A stretch of 56,001 nt of DNA from Butyriboletus loyo. Lineage: Eukaryota; Basidiomycota; Agaricomycetes; Boletales; Boletaceae. How positions within the stretch are numbered: the stretch's first letter is position 1; each line of letters starts with the position of its first letter. Shown piece after piece: positions 1 through 8,937 of this stretch. The DNA lies in assembly GCA_038093515.1 (NCBI GenBank), contig JBBPSI010000163.1, forward strand, positions 1 to 56,001. Reading direction: 5' to 3'. The notes below the pieces were generated by a model. The model did not search any database and was not told the origin of the DNA. It saw only the letters and a program-made list of their open reading frames with translations. A program made the position numbers and the translations under genes.

Positions 1-516
1 GCGAGGCAACGCGCAGTCGAATGCTAGCACGTAGTACCCTTTCACACGAGGTCCCACTACAGTTGCAGGTCTACACAAAGACCTGGCAAGATGGAATCAA
101 GGAGCTTCAACTTAATCCTCAACTGTTGCCAGCGAATAGACAAGTGGTTAAAACTAGGGAATCCTAGTCTAACCACGAGCCTTTTTATATTGTACAAAGA
201 TGCGCACAGACCATGCTGTGCGTGTGAGGAACTACTATACATGGATAGACTAAAGAAGGGAAGCGCAACGGTGATTAACCACACGAGGCGCGGGGATCAA
301 AGAGAAGAGAAGTAAACGGAGATTAAATACATGTGTCGTGACGTCATTGAGTCTAGGCCTGGTCTAGGCCATGACATCATATGCTTAGTCAGCAATGGAT
401 CACATGTAAGTTCCCACGATCACGTGTGCTATGTCACGTGACCTTTGAAGTTGAAATCGACTAAGTCCAAAGTGAAAGTGTACGAAGTGTACGAATAAAA
501 TGTTATGATTATAACA
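1..516 (-). repeat. 3' LTR of gypsy element A (4 bases cut by window edge)
   Basis: This copy aligns end to end with 6780-7295. In element sense it starts TGTTATAATC at position 516 and would end in CAACA just left of the window. It carries the same GGTCTGTGCGC motif (reverse complement at 202-212) and TATA box as the 5' LTR, with TATAAAAAGG here against TATATAAAGG in the other copy. Confidence 0.93.
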
Positions 517-527
517 CTTCCCCCCCC
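517..527 (-). other. Polypurine tract of element A
   Basis: In element sense the sequence is eight G followed by AAG, abutting the LTR start TGTTATAATC. The pol stop codon TAG (528-530) touches this tract directly, so there is no 3' untranslated spacer. This is the expected plus-strand primer site for reverse transcription. Confidence 0.8.
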
Positions 528-3500
528 CTAGGACTCGTATTCCAGACGAGTTCCTGAATAAGAGGTTCCGTGTTCCGGGCCAAATTCCTTAAATAAGGAA
601 GAGAATTCCAATAGAGATAGGCCTCGAAGAGGACGAGGGGCGGATGGGTGGGCCTGGTGGTAATCACGAATGACGTCTTGTGAATTACCCAAGTTTGATA
701 CGGGCTCCCATGTACGGTCCGTTTCGTCGTATCCTCTCCAGTGCACTAGATACTCTAATTGCTTTCGCTTCATCCGGGAAGTGACGATGTAATCCACTTC
801 AAATTCCACGTATCCTTCGTCCGTGACATTGACTGGGTCAGGACGTAAAACCGGTTGCCCTGGAAGGGTTTCCCGATAAGGTTTAACACGTGAAATGTTA
901 ACCACCGGATGTATACGCATGCTGCTCGGCAGCTGCAATTCCACTGCGTTGGGTTTGAGCGATTTGATCTTGTATGGACCAATCCAACGCTGTGTGAGTT
1001 TTCGTGCGGTGTACGGTAACTTTAAGTTTTCCGTGGAAAGCCACACTCTATCTCCAATTTTGTAATCGGGCGCATCCGATCGTCTATTATCGGCCTGCGA
1101 TACCATGCGCTTTCTAGCTTCTTCTAACGCTTCTTTGACTTCGGCATGTGATTTCCCAGCGGCACGTGTGAAATCTCCGGCGAGCGTGTTGGAAGACTTT
1201 TCGAAACCGACCCGTGGATAATAGTTACGAGTAATAGAAAATGGAATGGTACCAGTGGCGGTGGTAAGGGAGTTATTATGATTAAACTGGGCGATCTTGA
1301 TCCAATCGGCCCACGTTTCTTGTTTCTTTGCCACATAGGTACGTAAATATTGTTCCATTTCCCTATTTATCCGTTCGGTTTGCCCATCGGTTTGAGGATG
1401 ATACGCCGTTGAGATTTTCTGGGAAATGCCAAGAAGCTTGCAAAGCTCTGTGGTAAAGTCTGATACAAATTGTGGACCTCGGTCCGAAACAATAGAAATA
1501 GGGAGTCCGTGAATACACCAAACATTGTCTCTAAATATGATTGCTAACTCCTTAGAAGAGGTAGTCGTCTTACAAGGGACGTAAACGACTTCTTTGGAGA
1601 AGCGATCTACTATCGTACAAATGGCGTCAAAGCCGTTCGAAAGGGGAAGTCCGGTAACGAAATCTACAGATATATCTTCCCAAGGGTGACTAGCCGAGGG
1701 AAGTGGTAATATTTTTCCTGCCGGTGCATTTTGCTTACCCTTCGTGAGGGCGCACGCTTGGCAAGATTCTACATATCGTTTAACGTCCTTTGTGACTCCT
1801 GGCCACGTGAAGTGTCGTGTAAGAAGGTGAGCCGTACGGGCTTGACCCGAGTGTCCGGCTATAGGAGAATCGTGACATATTTTAAGTAAATCTATTCTAA
1901 GTGCTTCAGGCACAAAGACTTTTTTCTTTTCGTTAATAAATACGGATTGTTCTGAATCATAATAGAATCCTGGGTATTCTTTTGTTTTTTCTTTTTCGGA
2001 TTCTTTTTGTAACGTATCGTAAAAAGAAGAAGAAAGGGAAACTTTATTAAGAAAAAGGTTCGGGGGAAGTACCGTAATATTGGTATTATGGTCCGTAACG
2101 GCATCACCATGATCTGCTCGACGCGATAGTGCATCTGCTCTGCCATTGGTTGAGCCTGGTTTGTAAACAAACAAATAATTAAATTCTTGAAGGAGTGCAT
2201 GCCATCGTGCTTGTCTGCCAGACAGCGTTTGCGGCTTCTTCCAATATTCTAGATTTTTGTGATCGGTCCAGATTTCAAATCCTTCACGACCGATAAGATA
2301 ATGGCGCCATTCTTCCAGCGCACGGATGACTGCTAATAGTTCCTTGTCGTAGATTGGGTAATTCCTTTCGGCAGCGTCGAAGGAATGTGACAAAAAGGCA
2401 CAGGGTCGCCACAGGTCGTCTGATCCTTTTACGGAAAGAACTGCGCCAACTGCTATGTCCGAGGCATCCGTTTCTACCCGCATCTCCTTGTCTCGATCTG
2501 GGTAGGCTAGAAGCGGAGCCGATGTGAACTTTTTCTTTAGCGTATCAAACGCTCTTTGTTCGTCTAAGCCCCATTTGAAAGGGGTATCCTTTTTTGTTAG
2601 GTTGTTGAGGGGTCGGGCGATCTCCGAGAACCCTTCAATAAATCTGCGATAATAATTACATAATCCCAGAAACGCTTGAACCTGCTTCAGACGCGAGGGC
2701 ATAGGCCAGTCTCGGATGGCATCTGTCTTCTTCGTCTGCATTTCAACGCCGTTTCGGGATACAACCATTCCTAGAAAGTCCACTTTATCCGAAGAGAATA
2801 CGCATTTCTCCGGTTTTACAAATAAATCGTTTTCTCGAAGGCGCTGGAGTACTTCTTTGACTTTTTCCTCATGCTCGGCCCTCGTTTTTCCTTTCGTGAA
2901 TATCATAACGTCGTCGATATAAATAATGACACAGGCATACATATCGTTGAAGATGTCGTTCATCATGTTCTGAAACGTGGGAGGGGAATTGGTGAGCCCG
3001 AAGTACATGACCGTGGGTTCGTAGGCTCCAATAGGCGTGACAAACACCGCTTTCCACTCATCACCTTCTTTGATACGAATATTATTAAATCCCCATCGGA
3101 GATCCAGCGCTGTGAAGATGTCGGCTCCTTTCAACCGATCGATCAACTGCGGAATCAGGGGTAACGGGTAACCGTTTTTAATGGTTCCGTCGTTTAAATA
3201 TCGATAGTCCATAACAAGTCGCTTGTCTCCGGTCTTTTTCGGAATAAAGAACACAGGGGCCGTCTGAGGTGACTTGGACGGTCTTATGTAACCCTTCTTG
3301 AGTTCTTTCTCCACAAAACCTCGGATTTGCTCTTGTTCTTCTTCGGACATGGGGATAACCCGACCCTTTTTTGGTACAAAATCGGGTTTGAGATCTATTG
3401 CGTGATCCCATGGTTTCCTTTCAGGCATTCTTGCTGCCTCGTCCTCGGAGAATACATCTAAATACTCGTGGTAAACCTCGGGTACCTTTCCGGCAACCTC

Positions 3501-4364
3501 TGGCTCTATCGTACAGCAAGAAGTAATGTTCGAAGATGAAATAGAGTCTCTGATAACACTACAGTAGGGTGAACAATGATTAAACTTAATGGTTTTGAAG
3601 CGCCAGTCAATGTCTGGGTTATGACGTGCAAACCAATCGTAACCAATAATCATTTGATGAGAACCAAGAAGAGAGACGTATGCCTCGATCGATTCGTGGT
3701 GCCCATCAATTTCCATAAATAGGTAGGCCTTGTGCGTAATGCGACCTATTGCTCCTTTAGAGCCGTCGGCATTGATGACCTCCATAGAACGTTCTAATGG
3801 TACAGTGTCTATTTTTCTCGTATCACAATAGTTTTTGTCAATGAAGGTATTGACCGCTCCTGTATCCAGCAAAGCTTTAAGCGAACGAGTTCGCCAAGTA
3901 GCGTTTGACTGGTAGGTGATTTTCACCACCGGGGAGTAATCTCCACCAAACATTAAAGAAGATTTAGGGGATATATAATTAGAAGAAGAGGGAGATGAAA
4001 TCGGAGATCTGGTTTTCATTTGTCTCAAAAGAGAATTAAGCACGCTTTTGTGCGCCGCGCTCCCGTTAGGAGACGCTCTTTCGAGTTTTTCAATAGATAG
4101 TTCATTCGATTTGATACAAGAGTTAAGAAATTCGTCCTCGTCACAATCAACTAAACCGGGAACATCCACGCTTACATCCGAAGACGAATTCGCGAACACC
4201 GATCCAATCGAAAGTTCAGATTTAGATGGTACGTAAGAATGTTCATCTGTGTCTACAGAATAGTCCACAAATGTTGATAAGGCCGAGAAAGAATTTGAAA
4301 AAGAAGATGAAGAAGAGATATTGTTCTGTCCTCTAGGTACCCCTACACTAGAAGACTTTTTCAT
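528..4364 (-). CDS. Pol polyprotein of element A (protease, RT, RNase H, integrase, chromodomain)
   Basis: The frame is open for 1278 codons from the ATG at 4364, and the same frame continues upstream across the gag overlap. Visible motifs, with rough residue positions from that ATG, are: aspartic protease LLDTGA near 165; reverse transcriptase box YIDD near 480; RNase H ETDAS near 632; integrase HHCC zinc finger beginning HDSPIAGHSG near 830; the D-D-E catalytic triad in SVDFVTGL, SDRGPQF and TERINRE between about 900 and 1000; and a C-terminal chromodomain (YLVHWRGYDETDRTWEP) near 1200. The chromodomain after integrase places it among chromoviruses. No stop or frameshift is visible, so pol looks intact. 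Expression relative to gag is by -1 frameshift or reinitiation at 4361-4370. In this copy the broken gag upstream should block normal expression. Confidence 0.95.
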   Translation of the reverse strand: MKKSSSVGVPRGQNNISSSSSFSNSFSALSTFVDYSVDTDEHSYVPSKSELSIGSVFANSSSDVSVDVPGLVDCDEDEFLNSCIKSNELSIEKLERASPNGSAAHKSVLNSLLRQMKTRSPISSPSSSNYISPKSSLMFGGDYSPVVKITYQSNATWRTRSLKALLDTGAVNTFIDKNYCDTRKIDTVPLERSMEVINADGSKGAIGRITHKAYLFMEIDGHHESIEAYVSLLGSHQMIIGYDWFARHNPDIDWRFKTIKFNHCSPYCSVIRDSISSSNITSCCTIEPEVAGKVPEVYHEYLDVFSEDEAARMPERKPWDHAIDLKPDFVPKKGRVIPMSEEEQEQIRGFVEKELKKGYIRPSKSPQTAPVFFIPKKTGDKRLVMDYRYLNDGTIKNGYPLPLIPQLIDRLKGADIFTALDLRWGFNNIRIKEGDEWKAVFVTPIGAYEPTVMYFGLTNSPPTFQNMMNDIFNDMYACVIIYIDDVMIFTKGKTRAEHEEKVKEVLQRLRENDLFVKPEKCVFSSDKVDFLGMVVSRNGVEMQTKKTDAIRDWPMPSRLKQVQAFLGLCNYYRRFIEGFSEIARPLNNLTKKDTPFKWGLDEQRAFDTLKKKFTSAPLLAYPDRDKEMRVETDASDIAVGAVLSVKGSDDLWRPCAFLSHSFDAAERNYPIYDKELLAVIRALEEWRHYLIGREGFEIWTDHKNLEYWKKPQTLSGRQARWHALLQEFNYLFVYKPGSTNGRADALSRRADHGDAVTDHNTNITVLPPNLFLNKVSLSSSFYDTLQKESEKEKTKEYPGFYYDSEQSVFINEKKKVFVPEALRIDLLKICHDSPIAGHSGQARTAHLLTRHFTWPGVTKDVKRYVESCQACALTKGKQNAPAGKILPLPSASHPWEDISVDFVTGLPLSNGFDAICTIVDRFSKEVVYVPCKTTTSSKELAIIFRDNVWCIHGLPISIVSDRGPQFVSDFTTELCKLLGISQKISTAYHPQTDGQTERINREMEQYLRTYVAKKQETWADWIKIAQFNHNNSLTTATGTIPFSITRNYYPRVGFEKSSNTLAGDFTRAAGKSHAEVKEALEEARKRMVSQADNRRSDAPDYKIGDRVWLSTENLKLPYTARKLTQRWIGPYKIKSLKPNAVELQLPSSMRIHPVVNISRVKPYRETLPGQPVLRPDPVNVTDEGYVEFEVDYIVTSRMKRKQLEYLVHWRGYDETDRTWEPVSNLGNSQDVIRDYHQAHPSAPRPLRGLSLLEFSSLFKEFGPEHGTSYSGTRLEYES

Positions 4365-4370
4365 TTTAAA
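4361..4370 (-). promoter_or_regulatory. gag/pol junction: slippery heptamer TTTAAAA plus ATGA stop-start overlap
   Basis: In element sense the end of gag reads TCT TTA AAA TGA. The heptamer T TTA AAA fits the X XXY YYZ rule for -1 slippage, and pol is in the -1 frame relative to gag. The gag stop TGA also overlaps an ATG as ATGA, and this ATG opens pol. Both a -1 frameshift and termination-reinitiation would therefore give the same downstream reading frame. Which one is used cannot be decided from sequence. Confidence 0.6.
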
Positions 4371-5153
4371 GACCGCGAGGCCTTTTCCTTTGCTTCGCAA
4401 GCGAAGACATCTGCCCAGTATGCTCGGGCGTCGTCTCCCATGTACGCAGCGCGCTGGGAAACTTCTTGTTGCAGTGCTCCAACCGCAGGTGGTGCCGGTA
4501 ACGGCCTTGACTGATATGAAGTGTTTGGAGGGGTTACCTCCGCGGCATTGACTTGTACCCACCCATGGACATAGGTTCCGTCGGGTTGCTGGATCCACTG
4601 CTGCCTTACTTTCGGGCGAGGAGTGGTGCCGGCTTTATCCCGTCGGTTTGGGTTTTGAGGGCAATTTGGGCGGATGTGTCCGGCCTGCCCGCAGCCGAAA
4701 CATGTTCTGGTCTCAGGGCCAGATTGTTGTGCGGATAAGTCCATAGGGGCTCCGCGGCCCGGTTGTGTTCCAGTGGCTGTGAAGCCAGGAGGGGGTCCTT
4801 TAGGAGGCGGGTAACCTCGTTGGGGTTGCTGTGAATACGGCCGCCATTGCCGTACCTGCCCCGTTCCCCTCTCGGCGTACATCTGTTCGAAGGACCTTCC
4901 TGTCCTCCTGAACTCTTCCACTAAACTATTGAAATCCTCCAGGACGTCCTCGGAACATGAGAGGAAGACCTGTTTGTAGATCTCGTATTTTACTGCCCTC
5001 TTTAATAGTTCAATGGCGTGCTTGGGCTCGCACTCCGACTGCCGGTATAGAACTTTGAACCTTTCTAAGAAGGTATCGATTTGGGTTTGGCCCTGGGTGA
5101 GAGCGGCCAATTTCCTTAGTGCCTGATGAGCAAGCACGTCGATCTGGAAGTGG

Positions 5154-5578
5154 TGTTACGGTAGTGGTATACTTTTTCTCTCCATTACCGTTGGGACTAC
5201 TTCACTCGCCTAGCCTTTTGCTAGTGCCCGTTGAGCGGTACGAGCCGCTCTAGCTTAGTCATCACTTCTCGCGCACGGACGCGCTTTCTCTCATACTCCG
5301 GAATCTTCTAGAGTATTCCTTCCGTATATGTAACTTCCCTTCTCGTGCCGATTAGGGACATGGTCTGTGCGCAGACCTCAGTAGTATAAAGGCTTCGCCT
5401 TTCCACCATGTACATTATCTAGTTCTACGCAGTAACCTGCTAGCAATTAGTTTCACTCCAGACTCTTAGTGTGCGCACTAAGGCATAGTCTGAGACCCAG
5501 CTCAGAAACGCTTCACGAGTCTCGAGGCCACTCCAGAGTGCCTCCTCGCTGTTCTAGTTGTTAGCGCCCAGCGTAACA
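5154..5578 (+). repeat. Solo LTR of gypsy family B inside gag A
   Basis: The 425-bp copy begins TGTTACGG and ends GCGTAACA, and matches the LTRs at 8938-9356 and 51493-51919. It is flanked on both sides by AGTGG (5149-5153 and 5579-5583), a perfect 5-bp target-site duplication. It has the family promoter module GGTCTGTGCGC, 12 bp, TATAAAG. A solo LTR with matching duplication is the normal footprint of insertion followed by LTR-LTR recombination. Confidence 0.95.
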
Positions 5579-5996
5579 AGTGGCCTCTGATCATGGCCTG
5601 TAAATACTCCCATTCTGGCCAAGCCAGATCCTTCTTTCTGCCTTTGGATTTGTCAAGGGGATCTATGTATCTTTCCTCCTCCATGACATAATCTTCCAGG
5701 ACCAATTGCGAAAAGTCCTGGCCCTTGCCTTTAATGCGGCTGAGAACCGCGACCGTCCTGAGTTTGTCGGTTTTCCAGGTGTTGACGGACACCCAGACTT
5801 TAAGTGAAGTCCACCAATGGTGGAACTTTTCTCTGTCGCCATCCCATTCTCCTGGGTCAGCAACTTTTTTAGAAATTCCTCCTTGGGTATCTTTTTCCAA
5901 CCACTGCGCGAAGAGGGCGCGCAAGGTTTGATCGTCGTAGGTGGGGGCGGCAGGGACATAGTCGGCGGGGACGTAAGACGGACCAGGATCAGACAT

Positions 5997-6762
5997 CCTT
6001 TTTTGGTCGTCGTCTGGGAAATCCGTAGAATATTCGGAACCCAGTTTGGTAAGCGGGAATTAAAAGAAGTTGGGGGCGGAGGAAAAGGGGGTGATTTTTG
6101 AAATCTTCTTCGGCAACCTTTTTCTTCGGCTGAACCGACTTCTTCGGCAAAAAACAAGAAAAGAAAGCTACGAGGTATAAAGACCCTTACTGTCCCCTAT
6201 CTTCCAAGGTGACTCTGGGGGACTCTACAACAAGTAGAACATAGAAAATATTTCTTCGAACGGAGGTAGTATCTCCAACGAAGCTTAGTCCGGTAATGGA
6301 CGGTTACAGGTAAAAACTTTTTAACTACTAGTTGACAAATTTTGAAAAGTTTTCCGGTTCTACCTCCCGTGTTACCACAGGGACTACAATTGAGAATGAC
6401 TCAGCCAAAGGGATTTGGGGGTCCCTAAGTCGTCCTTCGCAAATTGGGCACGACCCCAACGCGGACTATCAACTCCAAGGGAGCGACGGAGAATGAATAT
6501 GACAAGTAGTCTACGCGAGACAAAAGCTACCCTTCCAAGGGGTTCCCCTAAAAGCGGCGGGGGCAATCAGAAATGAAAACTGCTGAACGCGCAGTAACGA
6601 CTCTTAACCCTGAGTACCGGGTTTTCCCTTCAGCGGGATTTCTGCTCCGTCAAGTGGAGGCCTACTGGAAGTGCAAGGATAGGGAGAGACGAGACGGGTA
6701 CGCTATTGGCCAAACGCCGACAAGCACGCTACCCCTACCCTGGGGACCGGGTGTGTATCTGA
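5997..6762 (-). other. Leader between primer-binding site and gag of element A
   Basis: About 765 bp of untranslated leader lie between the primer-binding site and the gag ATG. Only short frames are seen. Nothing recognisable apart from pyrimidine/purine-rich stretches. Confidence 0.5.
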
Positions 6763-6773
6763 AGTTTTAACCA
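6763..6773 (-). other. Primer-binding site of element A, complementary to its own RNA 5' end
   Basis: In element sense the sequence two bases after the 5' LTR is TGGTTAAAACT. Its exact 11-nt reverse complement AGTTTTAACCA lies in the same LTR (reverse complement at 6923-6933), about 32 nt downstream of the TATA box, where transcription should start. In Tf1 an 11-nt RNA 5' end anneals to the primer-binding site and is cleaved to prime reverse transcription. A tRNA primer ending GAAGTTTTAACCA is the alternative, though I know no such tRNA. Confidence 0.7.
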
Positions 6774-6775
6774 AG

Positions 6776-7295
6776 TGTTGCGAGGCAACGCGCAGTCGAA
6801 TGCTAGCACGTAGTACCCTTCACACGAGGTCCCACTACAGTTGCAGGTCTACACAAAGACCTGGCAAGATGGAATCAAGGAGCTTCAACTTAATCCTCAA
6901 CTGTTGCCAGCGAATAGACAAGTGGTTAAAACTAGGGAATCCTAGTCTAACCACAAGCCTTTATATATTGTACAAGGATGCGCACAGACCATGCTGTGCG
7001 TGAGATGAACTATTATACATGGCTAGACTAAAGAAGAGAAGCGCAACGGTGATTAACCACACGAGGCGCGGGGATCAAAAAGAAGAGAAGTAAACGGAGA
7101 TTAAATACATGTGTCGTGACGTTATAGAGTCTAGGCCTGGTCTAGGCCATGACATCATATGCTTTAGTCAGCAATGGATCACATGTAAGTTCCCACGATC
7201 ACGTGTGCTATGTCACGTGACCTTTGAAGTTGAAATCGACTAAGTCCAAAGTGAAAGTGTACGAAGTGTACGAATAAAATGTTATGATTATAACA
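6776..7295 (-). repeat. 5' LTR of gypsy element A
   Basis: The 520-bp LTR reads, in element sense, TGTTATAATC at 7295 to GCAACA at 6776. It contains the promoter module and TATA box (6958-6990) and a predicted start at 6933, giving an R-U5 of about 158 nt. It ends directly against the interrupted family B pol sequence at 7296. Confidence 0.95.
6933..6990 (-). promoter_or_regulatory. Core promoter of element A: GGTCTGTGCGC, 12 bp, TATATAAAGG, start about 32 nt on
   Basis: In element sense GGTCTGTGCGC occupies 6990-6980, followed by exactly 12 bp and a TATA box at 6967-6958. Counting about 32 nt from TATAAA reaches the A at 6933, the first base of the segment that is complementary to the primer-binding site. 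The same motif and spacing occur in the family B and copia LTRs. Confidence 0.65.
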
Positions 7296-7617
7296 GGCTC
7301 CGACTGCCGCCGACCTGGAGAATTCACGATGTGTTCCATGCGTCCCTCCTGACTCCTTATCGCGAAACGGCAGAACACGGCCCGAATTTTACCAATCCCC
7401 CTCCAGAAGAAATAGACAGAGATGAAGAGTACGAGATCGATCGGATCTTGTCCCATCGCGGATCGAAGGGACGCCGGCAATTCCTTGTGTCCTGGAAAGG
7501 ATATTCCGCAGCAGAAAACACCTGGGAACCAAATGGGAACCTGGTCCATGCACAGGCCTTGCTCAAGGCTTATAAGCTGCGCCACCCCAAGGATTTTCCC
7601 TCCCCATCTTCACAGTA
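7296..7617 (+). pseudogene. 3' end of pol of gypsy element B (integrase tail and chromodomain)
   Basis: The frame is open from the very first codon after the element A LTR (LPPTWRIHDVFHASLL, a Ty3 integrase C-terminal signature) into a chromodomain (FLVSWKGYSAAENTWEP) and stops with TAA at 7615-7617. The rest of pol lies beyond the left edge because element A is inserted in it. The following LTR at 8938 identifies it as the family whose gag end is seen at 51493-53055. Only the C-terminal 106 codons are present, so it is a fragment. Confidence 0.9.
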
Positions 7618-7626
7618 AACTCGAAA

Positions 7627-8886
7627 ATGGCCATTCCTCCCGCTGAAAACAATGCCTCCGACAACAACGAGAACCTTCCTCTGCCGCCTCAGCCTCCTGT
7701 CTGCTCCTCCCGCCTCCCAGTATCCTCCCGCCGCGTCCTCTACGCCGCCGTTTTAGAAAACCCCGTCGCCACCTACGCTTTGGAGCAGCGTATGGACTTC
7801 ACCGGGGACTATGTCCTCCGTACCCTCGCTTCCCTCTACCGCTCCTATGCCCTCGCCCGTACCGTCCACACCCGTCTCTGTCCAGACAACCAGCCACCCG
7901 TCTATGCCGCCGCCCTCGAGTCTTCCCTGATGGAAGCTCGAGGATACACCCTGGACATCCTCCACGCCGAAGGGTTCGGTTACGTGGTGGACCAACTCCT
8001 GCCAGGTATTCTGGCCCCAGTCCTCTGCCCCATCCTCATTGCCCTTGCTCCTAGGGAGTGGCAATTTTACCTCCATTCCGCCGACCGCATCGGCTATCTC
8101 CGCCCCATGGCTCGTGGCCCCAATCCAATGCCTCGTCCTCCCCCGGCAAGATCTCCTTCGCCTGTACCTGTTCCAGCGCCATCCGCCCGAGAGTCTCCTG
8201 CAACCACACTGGTAGCAGACTCGTCTCGTGAGACCACTGGAGAGTCCCTGGAGTCCTTTCGGACCAACGTCGACAAGCCCCAGGTCGCTCGTCGACACTC
8301 CCCCCTACCGCCTCGTACTGTGCGTCGCCAACCTCGCCAGGCGTTACTCCAGGTCGGAGCCATCCCCGGGTCAGTCACCCTCACCGCCGCAGGAAGAAGG
8401 ATCGCCAACAGAGCCGTCCGCTCCGTCACCCCCCAACCGTCTACTCGACGAGGAACTCCCGCCATCCAGCTCATCCCTCGTGTCACCTCCCCCACCGCCG
8501 CAGCTGGCGGTTCTAACGACTCTTCGTACGGACCCCCGCCTCCCTACCTCCCCGGTCGGGGCACTCGTGATTCCCCTATCGTCCTGGACGACAGATCCCT
8601 GGCTACCAGCCCACGCCCTACTCGACCTCGCCTTGTCCGCCCGCAGCTCTGCTTCGAGTGCGGGACCGTCGGCCACTTCCGCAGGGAATGCCCCAACTAC
8701 ACCTGCCCATTCTGCCACCAGGTCGCCCCTGGTCATATACAGGAGTTTTGTCCAGAGCGTGTCTGCAGCCTATGCGGCGCCATTGGCCACATCGTCGCCA
8801 ACTGCACATTCCGGGACGATGTCTGGGCGGACTTCGATGGCGACGATGCTTACAACAACGACTTCAATGAGGGAGCGTCTCAATGA
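7627..8886 (+). CDS. Third ORF of gypsy element B: triple zinc-knuckle protein in env position
   Basis: The ATG lies 9 bp after the pol stop, in a different frame. The 419-aa product has a globular N-terminal half (about residues 35-165), a long Pro/Ser/Arg-rich linker (165-340) and three C-terminal zinc knuckles: CFECGTVGHFRREC (Cx2Cx4Hx4C), CPFCHQVAPGHIQEFC (Cx2Cx6Hx4C) and CSLCGAIGHIVANC (canonical), then an acidic tail. There is no signal peptide or membrane segment, so it is not an envelope protein. Its position, after pol and before the polypurine tract (8925-8934), is that of env in errantiviruses. Stand-alone zinc-knuckle proteins of this sort are common in agaricomycete genomes and usually called hypothetical. 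A nucleic-acid chaperone or second nucleocapsid is an inference. It probably depends on reinitiation or its own promoter. Confidence 0.8.
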   Translation: MAIPPAENNASDNNENLPLPPQPPVCSSRLPVSSRRVLYAAVLENPVATYALEQRMDFTGDYVLRTLASLYRSYALARTVHTRLCPDNQPPVYAAALESSLMEARGYTLDILHAEGFGYVVDQLLPGILAPVLCPILIALAPREWQFYLHSADRIGYLRPMARGPNPMPRPPPARSPSPVPVPAPSARESPATTLVADSSRETTGESLESFRTNVDKPQVARRHSPLPPRTVRRQPRQALLQVGAIPGSVTLTAAGRRIANRAVRSVTPQPSTRRGTPAIQLIPRVTSPTAAAGGSNDSSYGPPPPYLPGRGTRDSPIVLDDRSLATSPRPTRPRLVRPQLCFECGTVGHFRRECPNYTCPFCHQVAPGHIQEFCPERVCSLCGAIGHIVANCTFRDDVWADFDGDDAYNNDFNEGASQ

Positions 8887-8937
8887 GGGGAGTTTTCAAG
8901 TTGTGGAGTCGGAGTCTCCACCATGGGAAGGGGGTAA

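Larger units (their letters stand above)
4361..5996 (-). pseudogene. gag of element A, split by a solo LTR
   Basis: The ATG at 5996 opens a capsid-like reading frame that runs to the solo LTR at 5578. The other half resumes at 5153 and stops with TGA at 4361. Omitting the solo LTR and one copy of the 5-bp duplication leaves a continuous frame, so the element had an intact gag before the insertion. The distal part contains a CCHC zinc knuckle (CFGCGQAGHIRPNC) after a Gly/Pro-rich stretch, typical of nucleocapsid. The capsid part is rich in Trp and charged residues, as in fungal Ty3 Gag. As it stands the N-terminal half would read into LTR sequence and end at 5502. A second open frame (6157-5663) overlaps the N-terminus in another phase and has no recognisable motif. 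Confidence 0.88.
1..7295 (-). mobile_element. Ty3/gypsy chromovirus, family A, almost complete
   Basis: Two direct LTRs (1-516, missing its first 4 bases at the window edge, and 6776-7295) flank a minus-strand gag and pol. Order in element sense is LTR, primer-binding site, leader, gag, pol with protease, reverse transcriptase, RNase H, integrase and chromodomain, polypurine tract, LTR. I count about 11 substitutions and 2 one-base indels between the LTRs, roughly 98% identity, so insertion was fairly recent. It lies within the pol gene of a plus-strand family B element that resumes at 7296. A solo LTR of family B splits its gag, so this copy cannot make intact Gag. The target-site duplication cannot be checked because the left flank is outside the window. 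Confidence 0.93.

Noticed and set aside
5663..6157. 164-codon frame overlapping gag A
   Set aside because: No motif, low-complexity start, and the gag frame accounts for the coding signal.
7753..8736. Long minus-strand frames opposite the zinc-knuckle ORF
   Set aside because: Antisense shadows of codon bias; no motif or start context.
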